DNA from: Candidatus Pelagibacterales bacterium
GTDB lineage: Bacteria > Pseudomonadota > Alphaproteobacteria > Rickettsiales > UBA1997
Reading direction: 5' to 3'
NCBI GenBank assembly: GCA_016882165.1
Contig: VHBV01000067.1
Location: 1 to 7,133, forward strand
DNA: 7,133 nucleotides
Positions 1-6,625 of the stretch are shown here, in pieces. The notes below the pieces were generated by a model, which was given only the letters and a program-made list of their open reading frames with translations, was not told where the DNA came from and made no database searches. How positions within the stretch are numbered: the first letter of the stretch is position 1; each line of letters begins with the position of its first letter. The translations under genes and the position numbers were made by a program.

Positions 1-1261
1 TAGAAAAAGAAGCTATGGTCGCAACATATGGTTGAGCAAAAGAAGCAGTTGCAAATGCCGCAGTAGTTGATGTCTTTGCAATTGTGGCACCAGCTAAAGA
101 AGCAGCTCCAACAATTGCTGCAGCTCCAGGAAGAACACCGACTCCCGTAAGAACAGCAACAGTTCCCACACCAGCTAATACTGCTGAAGCAGCAATTGCA
201 GTTTTCTTACCCATTTGTACACCACGAGTTTTACCATCTATTAAAGCAGCAACTCCTGTTACAGAACAATCATTTGAATTTCCGTCTTGGCTTGGATTTG
301 CACAAACCATAAGCTTTAGTTTTTTAAAACTATCTCTAACTTGAGATGCCTGATCTTTTCCAATTTCTTTCTCAAGATCTCCTTTCCCTCCAAAAATTCT
401 TCCTAGAAAACTACTTTTTTTGCGCAAATCTATCTCTTTTTCTTCGCCATTTTGTCCAACATGAAAAACTTTATCTGGAACAATTTCAACTAATCCAGTT
501 TTTTTATCATAAAGAGCTTTTACATAACAATTTTCACCAACAGAAACCATTGCAACATTATTACAATTTCCGTCGAATGTAATTTGTACTAAATTTTCGT
601 CATAGGAGTTTTTAGTAATTGATACCGAATCTCTAACAACAGAAAACTCAGAATTATCAAAAGCAGATTTAAGTTTGGCTCTTCTTCCTCCTGAGAAACC
701 GAAAGAAAAACCAAGATTTTTAAATCTAGATAAAAATCTACTCTTTTCTGATAAATTGAGAGTAAAAGGTTCAGAATTTTTTACTACTGGTTCAATTTTA
801 GCTACATTTGGAGATTTATCTTCGATTTCTGGAGATGTATCTTCAAGAACAACAGGAGGACTAACCTCAGTGGTTAAATCTTGTTTTTCTGATTTATTTG
901 CTTCCACTTCAGGTTTTTGTTGATCAGATTTTATTTCTGTTTCCGGTTTATCTTCTTCACTTACAACTGTTGCCAATACTTCAGATTTTTTGCTGACTTT
1001 TCTTTCTTTTATAAACTCTTGTACAATTTTTGGCAACTTAGATTCTTCTACTTCTCTTTCTATGTCTTTGGAAGTTGTGCTTTTTCCGCTTTCTTGATTA
1101 CTTCTTGCAACCTCAGAAAATGCATTAAGAGATTTCTTCTTCAATTCTTCAAATGCTTGATCAAACTCTTCTTCAGTTATTTGATAGTCTATTGAATCAA
1201 AATATGACCAGAAAAAACTGTATGGCCAAGGTTTATTTTTAATATCCACATTTTTAGACAT
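1..1261 (-). CDS. Unknown protein, 3'-truncated by window edge; charged linker, apparent internal duplication, Ala/Gly-rich hydrophobic C-terminal part
   Basis: I do not recognise a family. An open frame from ATG at 1261-1259 runs without a stop to the left edge, giving 420 residues, so the C-terminus is missing. An in-frame TAA lies a few codons upstream of the ATG, so the start is likely correct, although no Shine-Dalgarno sequence is visible. There is no signal peptide. Residues 1-50 are aromatic then acidic (PWPYSFFWSYFDS, then a Glu-rich helix-like stretch). Residues 50-165 are rich in Glu, Lys, Ser and Pro and look disordered. Residues about 173-260 and 282-350 seem to be two diverged copies of one module: each has FLxR, a GG, a VRDS, two cysteines 12 apart (C233/C245 and C320/C332) and an ALxDxKT-like segment. 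Residues 353-395 are an Ala/Gly/Val-rich hydrophobic stretch, long enough for two membrane passes, with glycine-zipper spacing. A membrane-associated or secreted effector-like protein is possible but unproven. Confidence 0.85.
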   Translation of the reverse strand, partial: MSKNVDIKNKPWPYSFFWSYFDSIDYQITEEEFDQAFEELKKKSLNAFSEVARSNQESGKSTTSKDIEREVEESKLPKIVQEFIKERKVSKKSEVLATVVSEEDKPETEIKSDQQKPEVEANKSEKQDLTTEVSPPVVLEDTSPEIEDKSPNVAKIEPVVKNSEPFTLNLSEKSRFLSRFKNLGFSFGFSGGRRAKLKSAFDNSEFSVVRDSVSITKNSYDENLVQITFDGNCNNVAMVSVGENCYVKALYDKKTGLVEIVPDKVFHVGQNGEEKEIDLRKKSSFLGRIFGGKGDLEKEIGKDQASQVRDSFKKLKLMVCANPSQDGNSNDCSVTGVAALIDGKTRGVQMGKKTAIAASAVLAGVGTVAVLTGVGVLPGAAAIVGAASLAGATIAKTSTTAAFATASFAQPYVATIASFS

Positions 1262-1273
1262 ACAATTGATAAG

Positions 1274-1302
1274 AAATTTAATTATTTAATTTCATTAAAT
1301 TT
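1274..1302. repeat. Perfect 9-bp inverted repeat in the leader of the unknown gene
   Basis: AAATTTAAT (1274-1282) and ATTAAATTT (1294-1302) are exact reverse complements separated by 11 bases. The repeat lies 13-41 bases upstream of the ATG at 1261. It could be an operator or an mRNA hairpin, but it is purely A/T and may be chance in this base composition. Confidence 0.3.
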
Positions 1303-1335
1303 TTTAGAAACATAAAATTTAACTTTTATCTGCAC

Positions 1336-1363
1336 ATGATAGCAAAAAAAAATTATTTAACAA
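1336..1363 (-). promoter_or_regulatory. Candidate sigma70-type promoter for the unknown gene at 1-1261
   Basis: On the minus strand, TTGTTA (1363-1358, four of six matches to TTGACA) is followed after 16 bp by TATCAT (1341-1336, five of six matches to TATAAT). Transcription would start near 1329, leaving a leader of about 65-70 nt before the ATG at 1261. In DNA this AT-rich such matches arise easily by chance, so this is only the best-looking candidate in the gap. Confidence 0.3.
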
Positions 1364-1366
1364 TAA
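1344..1366 (-). terminator. Possible weak terminator of the S8 protease gene
   Basis: Seven bases past the protease TAA (1375-1373), the minus strand carries a 5-bp stem, TTATT/AATAA (1366-1362 with 1357-1353), around a GTTA loop. A run of nine T (1352-1344) follows directly. The layout is that of an intrinsic terminator, but the stem is short and contains only A-T pairs, so it would be weak. It overlaps the candidate promoter of the next gene. Confidence 0.3.
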
Positions 1367-1372
1367 AAAAAA

Positions 1373-3868
1373 TTAGAACTTTAAACCATAACTCATAAAA
1401 CCTAAATAATTACTTTCTGCATCTTTTATGTTTCCTGGTTGCTTTTGAGTAATAAAATTAAATTTAACTTGAGAGTTATCACTTAAATTTCTTGAATAAA
1501 ATAACTCTAAATCTTGTTCCTTACCTGTTGGCTTAAGTGAAACAGTTGATGAATATCTTACTATTCCACTTGAATCTCTAGCAACTGGAACATTAATTGA
1601 AGCTTTTCCACTGTAAACTCTCATTGGTTCAGAATAAATAAAACCAATTTTACCACCGAATATATTATTATTAACCAAACCAACTGAAGAACTTCTGCTT
1701 TTTATATCTTCATAAGAACGAAATATACCTTGATTATTTCCATTTGCTTGAGTCTGACCTTCTGAAAAACTTGATATTAGATATAAATCTTCAGCTAACT
1801 TTCTGCTAGAAGAAATTTTAAAATAAGAGGTTTTAGAATTTCCTGCAGTTGAAAAAGCACCTAAAGATTTTGAGTTAAGTAAGTTATTATCAAACTCATT
1901 TAGGTTACCAAAAGAAAGTGAAGTACTTGAATCACTTCCTGGTAAATAAGTAAAAGTAAAATCAGAAACTTGATTTTGAATATTGCTAACTTTGCTAAAG
2001 TTAGAATTTGTATTATAAGAAGTTTGGTGAGAAGCAGTTAAAGCAAACTTGTTATCCATGAATTTTTTTGAGACAAATAGCTGATTAAAATTTCTCACAT
2101 TTGAAAGATCAGCACTGTAAGAAGAACTGCTAACAAAATTTTGGTAAGGATTTGCTGCAAAATTACTTACTGAAATGAAACCAATATTACTAAATTGAGT
2201 TTGTTTTAAGTTATCAGCTTCGTTAGTGTTAAATGCAAATCCGGCTTGGAAATTTTTTGAAAAATCTTGAGTAAAAGAAAAACCTTGAGATTTTGTTAAG
2301 TAAGAATCTTCTTTTGATCTATCAACAACTAAATGCTTTAGACCGAAGTTATTTTGCATATTTATTTCATTGCTACTCAAACCATAGTTAATTGATGATG
2401 CTGAAGATTTCCAATTATTGTCATTATAAGATTTTAGCTCCAGTTGTAGCTTAGAAGATTTATTTATTCCGAAAGAAATAGGAATTGTTTTTGAGTTATA
2501 ATTATTGAAAGCAATGCTATCTAAAGTTGGGACAGTATAGCTTGATCTGGCAGTAATATTTTTGTCTAAGTTTGCTTTATAATCACGGCCATATTTATCA
2601 AAAAATACTGTTGACCTCAATTCTGTGGCAACATTTTTAGTGAAAGCATCACCAAAAATTGGATCTGAATTTATTGATGTTTGGTCAACTGTATATCCAG
2701 ATGAGTTTATTCTAGTTCCTGATGAAAGAATTGTTGTACCTTGTGCTTGAACAGCTTCATACAAATTTAACATACCTTTTCCATAAATATCATCTGTTCC
2801 ACTTGCACCAAGATCAGTTGCTGTATCAAGCAATATTTGGACAGTCTCAGCAGCTGTCAAAAGAGGCCAAGCAGCACGAATTACTGCTGCAGCTCCAGTA
2901 ACATGAGGAGTTGCCATTGAAGTTCCAACTTTTTCTGTATAGCTGCTATTACTAGATATTCCTGCAGCATAAATTCCAGATTCATTATAATAACCTCCAG
3001 GGGCAACTAAACAATATTCTTTTGCTTGTTTACATTGATTACTAAAATCACTAATTGAATATGATCCATCTGATTCTTTATTAACACTTCCTACCGCAAT
3101 CATAATACCATTAAGCCGCGAATCTTGCGAAAAAATGGCTGGAGCAGATATGTAATTTGTATAACTATCATTACCATTAGCAGCAACCAAAACACTTCCC
3201 AATCCACTATTGCTAGCAATTGCAGCATCAAATTCTGATTGCATTGAATCATAAATTGCTTCATAAGTAGAACCACCAATCGATAACTGAAGACTATTAC
3301 CATTTGCATCACTAAAAGCCCAGCTCATATTTATAACTCCAGCACCTTTATTTGCTGCATACTCAATACCATATTCACTAGAATTCATCATTTGCACTGC
3401 TATAATTTCAGAATTGTAAGCAACTCCATGCATACCATTGCCATCTCTAACTCCAGCAGCAGTTGAAGCAACATGAGTTCCATGGCCACTTGAATCTGTT
3501 ACTGATGAATCGTAATTGTCAAAGTCATAACCCAATCCACTGTCATTAGCACTGATTTCCTGATGAGTTAGCTTAACACCAGTGTCAGTAATTCCTATTT
3601 TAACTCCCTCGCCTGCTTGTTCTTTATTATTACTGGACAAATAGGCATAAGCATCAGCAGCATTAATTGAATCCAATCCCCACTGTTTTTGATATTCAGT
3701 TGTTTTATAATATTCTGCATCACTTGTTGTGTATCCATTAACACCACCACTATCAACATAATAATTAGATCCACCACTACTAACGCTACCTCCACTTCCT
3801 CCACCTCCACTAGAAACTCCTGAAACAATTCCAATTGAAGCAAAAATAGCGACTATTAAAGAAAACAT
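1373..3868 (-). CDS. Subtilisin-like (S8) serine protease with C-terminal autotransporter-type region
   Basis: Secreted peptidase of 831 aa. Residues 1-19 are a hydrophobic, signal-peptide-like segment, followed by a Gly/Ser-rich linker (20-42). The S8 domain spans about 60-375 with the complete triad: Asp95 (ITDTGV), His129 (SGHGTHVA) and Ser317 (GTSMATPHVTGAA). Asn233 (AANGND) is the likely oxyanion residue. Cys279 and Cys286 (CKQAKEYCLVAPGG) match a cysteine pair I recall from autotransporter S8 domains. The region 406-435 (VFFDKYGRDYKANL) and the C-terminal blocks 746-754 (SEPMRVYSG) and 778-792 (LKPTGKEQDLELFYS) resemble alphaproteobacterial S8 autotransporters. The tail is Ser/Asn/Phe-rich with alternating polarity, lacks cysteine and ends in Phe, as outer-membrane barrels do. 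The protease would therefore be displayed on or released from the cell surface; the barrel call is inference. The start is fixed by an in-frame TGA two codons upstream and by a Shine-Dalgarno AAGGA. The substrate is unknown; relatives such as NalP and SphB1 process other surface proteins. Confidence 0.93.
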   Translation of the reverse strand: MFSLIVAIFASIGIVSGVSSGGGGSGGSVSSGGSNYYVDSGGVNGYTTSDAEYYKTTEYQKQWGLDSINAADAYAYLSSNNKEQAGEGVKIGITDTGVKLTHQEISANDSGLGYDFDNYDSSVTDSSGHGTHVASTAAGVRDGNGMHGVAYNSEIIAVQMMNSSEYGIEYAANKGAGVINMSWAFSDANGNSLQLSIGGSTYEAIYDSMQSEFDAAIASNSGLGSVLVAANGNDSYTNYISAPAIFSQDSRLNGIMIAVGSVNKESDGSYSISDFSNQCKQAKEYCLVAPGGYYNESGIYAAGISSNSSYTEKVGTSMATPHVTGAAAVIRAAWPLLTAAETVQILLDTATDLGASGTDDIYGKGMLNLYEAVQAQGTTILSSGTRINSSGYTVDQTSINSDPIFGDAFTKNVATELRSTVFFDKYGRDYKANLDKNITARSSYTVPTLDSIAFNNYNSKTIPISFGINKSSKLQLELKSYNDNNWKSSASSINYGLSSNEINMQNNFGLKHLVVDRSKEDSYLTKSQGFSFTQDFSKNFQAGFAFNTNEADNLKQTQFSNIGFISVSNFAANPYQNFVSSSSYSADLSNVRNFNQLFVSKKFMDNKFALTASHQTSYNTNSNFSKVSNIQNQVSDFTFTYLPGSDSSTSLSFGNLNEFDNNLLNSKSLGAFSTAGNSKTSYFKISSSRKLAEDLYLISSFSEGQTQANGNNQGIFRSYEDIKSRSSSVGLVNNNIFGGKIGFIYSEPMRVYSGKASINVPVARDSSGIVRYSSTVSLKPTGKEQDLELFYSRNLSDNSQVKFNFITQKQPGNIKDAESNYLGFMSYGLKF

Positions 3869-3877
3869 TTTTCAAAA

Positions 3878-3882
3878 TCCTT
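3878..3882 (-). promoter_or_regulatory. Ribosome binding site of the S8 protease gene
   Basis: AAGGA on the minus strand lies nine bases before the ATG at 3868. It is the only good Shine-Dalgarno match at any start in this window and supports the chosen start. No convincing -35/-10 pair is visible in the 44 bp between the ppdK terminator and this start. Confidence 0.65.
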
Positions 3883-3912
3883 AATTAAAGATAAATCAAC
3901 TTATTGGAAATT

Positions 3913-3943
3913 AAAAAGGCGACCGAATGGTCGCCTTTTTTTT
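3913..3943 (-). terminator. Strong intrinsic terminator of ppdK (symmetrical, potentially bidirectional)
   Basis: A perfect 7-bp GC-rich stem, GGCGACC (3918-3924) with GGTCGCC (3929-3935), closes a 4-base loop. It is flanked by A5 on the left and T8 on the right, so A-T pairs lengthen the stem and a T-tract follows in either direction: T5 on the minus strand, T8 on the plus strand. It starts three bases past the ppdK TAG (3949-3947), so its natural role is to end ppdK transcription. No plus-strand gene converges on it here. Confidence 0.88.
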
Positions 3944-3946
3944 GTT

Positions 3947-6607
3947 CTACAAAGCAGCTCTTGCGGCTGCTAATCTTGCAATTGGAACTCTGTAAGGAGA
4001 ACAAGAAACGTAATTTAGACCTACTTTATGACAAAACTCAATTGAAGCAGGATTTCCGCCATGCTCTCCGCAAATTCCAAGCTTAATATCTTTACGAGTA
4101 GCTTTTCCTTTTTCAGCAGCAATTTTTATCAATTGACCAACACCATCTTGATCAAGTTCTGCGAATGGATCTTTTTCCAAAATACCTGCTTTTTGATAAT
4201 GACCCAAAAAGCTTGCAGAATCATCACGAGAAAGACCAAAAGTTGTTTGGGTTAAGTCATTTGTTCCAAAGCTAAAAAATTCCGCTTCTTCAGCAATATG
4301 GTCAGCCATCAATGCCGCACGAGGCAACTCAATCATTGTTCCAACCATATAATTTAGCTTTATTTGAGATTCTTGTTCAACAGCTTTTTCAGTTGCGATC
4401 ACAAGATCTTTAAGAATTTGCAATTCTTTTTTAGTTGCAACCAGTGGAATCATTATTTCCAGAAGAACATCTTGTTTAGTTTCTTTTTTCACAATTGCTG
4501 CTGCTTCAAAAATTGCACGAGCTTGCATTTCGTAAATTTCAGGATAAGAAATTCCAAGTCTACAACCTCTGTGACCAAGCATTGGATTTTGTTCTTGTAA
4601 TTGGTGAGTACGATGTTTCACATAATTAACGTCAACTCCTACCGCTTTCGCAACTTCAGCAATTTCATATTCTTTATGAGGCAAAAATTCGTGAAGAGGA
4701 GGATCTAAAAGACGAATTGTAACAGGAAGACCTGCCATAATCTTAAATATTTCAACAAAATCTTGACGTTGGATAGGCAATAATTTTGCTAATGCTTTTT
4801 TTCTACCTTCAACTTCTTCAGCTAAAATCATTTCACGAACTGAAACAATTCTATCTTCATTGAAAAACATATGTTCAGTTCTGCAAAGACCAATTCCTTC
4901 AGCGCCAAAATCACGAGCAACTTGGCAATCAAGAGGAGTTTCAGCATTTGTTCTAACTTTCAGAACCCTTACTTCGTCAGCCCATTTCATGATTGTTTCA
5001 AAATCACCTGATAAATTAGGTTTTAGAGTTGGAACAGCTCCAAGCATTACATCACCTGTTGAACCATTTATTGTAATTATTTCACCTTCTTTAACTTCAA
5101 TTCCACCTGCCATAAAAAATTGGCCTGCATGATCAACATGCAAGTTTGAAGCACCAGAAACACAAGGAGTTCCCATACCACGAGCGACAACTGCGGCATG
5201 AGAAGTCATACCGCCACGAGCAGTTAGAATTCCTTGAGAAACATGCATTCCTTTAATGTCTTCTGGACTTGTTTCTACGCGAACCAAAATAACCTTATCA
5301 CCATTTTCAGATCTTCTTTCAGCTTCAGCAGAAGAAAAAACTACAACACCAGAAGCAGCTCCTGGAGAAGCTGGCAATCCTTTTGCAATAACTTGCACTT
5401 TAGCTTTTGGATCAAGAGTTGGGTGTAGTAGTTGGTCTAAGCTTGCTGGGTCAACACGTTTCAAAGCTTCTTTTTTATCAATTAAACCTTCACTAACCAT
5501 ATCGACAGCAATTTTAACTGCAGCATGAGCAGTTCTTTTTCCATTTCTAGTTTGCAACATCCACAATTTTTTATTTTGGACTGTAAACTCGATATCTTGC
5601 ATATCACGATAATGGTTCTCTAACTTTTTATAAATTTCCACTAGTTGAGAAAAAACATCAGGCATTGTTTCTTCCATTGAAGGCAAAGTTGAACCAAGTT
5701 GAGTTTTACCAGATATTGTAATTGACTGTGGAGTTCGTATTCCAGCAACCACATCTTCACCTTGAGCATTTATTAAGTATTCACCATATAACTCTTTCAC
5801 ACCATTTGATGGATTTCTGGTGAAAGCAACACCAGTTGCAGAAGTATCACCCATATTACCAAATACCATCGACTGAATATTTACAGCGGTTCCCCATGCT
5901 GCAGGAATATCATGTAACTGACGATAAACAATTGCACGCTCATTCATCCATGAAGCAAAAACAGCTTCAACCGCTCCCCAAAGTTGTTCGTTAACGTCTT
6001 GAGGGAACTCACGTCCCAACTCTTCTTTAACTTTATCTTTAAATAGGTTAGCAATTTCTTCCAAATTTTCGGCAGTTAAATCAGTATCAGCTTTAGCACC
6101 AAATTCATGCTTTTTTTCATCCAAAATCACTTCAAAATTATAATGGTCAACACCAAGAACAACATCGGAGTACATCTGTATAAAACGACGATATGAGTCG
6201 AAAGCAAAACGTTTATTTCCACTATTTGCGGCAAGACCCAAAACTGTTTTGTCATTTAAACCCAGGTTTAGAACTGTATCCATCATTCCCGGCATTGAAG
6301 CACGAGCTCCGGAACGAACCGAGAATAAAAGAGGATTTTTCTCATCACCAAATTTAGCACCAATTTTCTCTTCAACTTTCTTCAAAGCTTCAGCAACTTC
6401 TTGTTTTAGTTCAGCAGGGAATTTTTTGCCATTTTTGTAGTAAAAGTCACAAAATTCAGTTGTAATTGTAAATCCTGGAGGAACTGGCAATCCCATTTTT
6501 GACATTTCTGCTAAATTGGCACCTTTACCGCCAAGCAAGTTTTTCATTGAAGCATCACCTTCAGATTTACCATCACCGAAAGAATATACAAATTTTTGCG
6601 AAGTCAT
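3947..6607 (-). CDS. ppdK: Pyruvate, phosphate dikinase
   Basis: Cytoplasmic enzyme that reversibly converts pyruvate, ATP and phosphate to PEP, AMP and pyrophosphate. It can feed gluconeogenesis or act in the glycolytic direction with PPi. The length (886 aa) is normal for the family. The N-terminal nucleotide-binding domain (about 1-355) opens with LLGGKGANLAEM and contains SVRSGARASMPGMMDTVLNL (96-115). The swivelling phosphohistidine domain (about 405-520) holds GGMTSHAAVVARGMG with catalytic His470; Thr468 corresponds to the regulatory phospho-threonine of plant PPDK. The C-terminal TIM barrel (about 535-886) has GIGLCRTEHMFF, TMIELPRA (Glu760), GTNDLTQTTFGLSRDD (Asp784, both likely metal ligands) and GICGEHGGNP with the catalytic Cys846. 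All key residues are present. The ATG is supported by an in-frame TAA four codons upstream, but there is no Shine-Dalgarno sequence. It starts 18 bp after the alkylation-repair gene and is probably co-transcribed with it. Confidence 0.98.
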   Translation of the reverse strand: MTSQKFVYSFGDGKSEGDASMKNLLGGKGANLAEMSKMGLPVPPGFTITTEFCDFYYKNGKKFPAELKQEVAEALKKVEEKIGAKFGDEKNPLLFSVRSGARASMPGMMDTVLNLGLNDKTVLGLAANSGNKRFAFDSYRRFIQMYSDVVLGVDHYNFEVILDEKKHEFGAKADTDLTAENLEEIANLFKDKVKEELGREFPQDVNEQLWGAVEAVFASWMNERAIVYRQLHDIPAAWGTAVNIQSMVFGNMGDTSATGVAFTRNPSNGVKELYGEYLINAQGEDVVAGIRTPQSITISGKTQLGSTLPSMEETMPDVFSQLVEIYKKLENHYRDMQDIEFTVQNKKLWMLQTRNGKRTAHAAVKIAVDMVSEGLIDKKEALKRVDPASLDQLLHPTLDPKAKVQVIAKGLPASPGAASGVVVFSSAEAERRSENGDKVILVRVETSPEDIKGMHVSQGILTARGGMTSHAAVVARGMGTPCVSGASNLHVDHAGQFFMAGGIEVKEGEIITINGSTGDVMLGAVPTLKPNLSGDFETIMKWADEVRVLKVRTNAETPLDCQVARDFGAEGIGLCRTEHMFFNEDRIVSVREMILAEEVEGRKKALAKLLPIQRQDFVEIFKIMAGLPVTIRLLDPPLHEFLPHKEYEIAEVAKAVGVDVNYVKHRTHQLQEQNPMLGHRGCRLGISYPEIYEMQARAIFEAAAIVKKETKQDVLLEIMIPLVATKKELQILKDLVIATEKAVEQESQIKLNYMVGTMIELPRAALMADHIAEEAEFFSFGTNDLTQTTFGLSRDDSASFLGHYQKAGILEKDPFAELDQDGVGQLIKIAAEKGKATRKDIKLGICGEHGGNPASIEFCHKVGLNYVSCSPYRVPIARLAAARAAL

Positions 6608-6625
6608 TTTTGAAATTTATTATTT

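Noticed and set aside
84..1195. Several plus-strand open frames of 78-92 codons
   Set aside because: They lie antisense to the continuous 420-codon frame on the minus strand, have low-complexity or odd compositions, and show no conserved motif.
1262..1372. Small RNA, tRNA or riboswitch in the largest intergenic gap
   Set aside because: The 111-bp gap is almost entirely A/T, with no GC-rich stems or recognisable RNA fold.
3100..3843. Short minus-strand frames inside the S8 protease gene
   Set aside because: They are out-of-frame readings of the Gly/Ser-rich linker and the catalytic domain; the main frame contains every S8 motif.
3936..3943. The T8 run as evidence for a plus-strand gene ending here
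   Set aside because: No credible plus-strand gene lies to the left; the symmetry simply reflects a bidirectional-looking hairpin.
3904..6440. Plus-strand open frames opposite ppdK
   Set aside because: All lie antisense to an intact, fully motif-bearing ppdK, without ribosome sites or recognisable domains.
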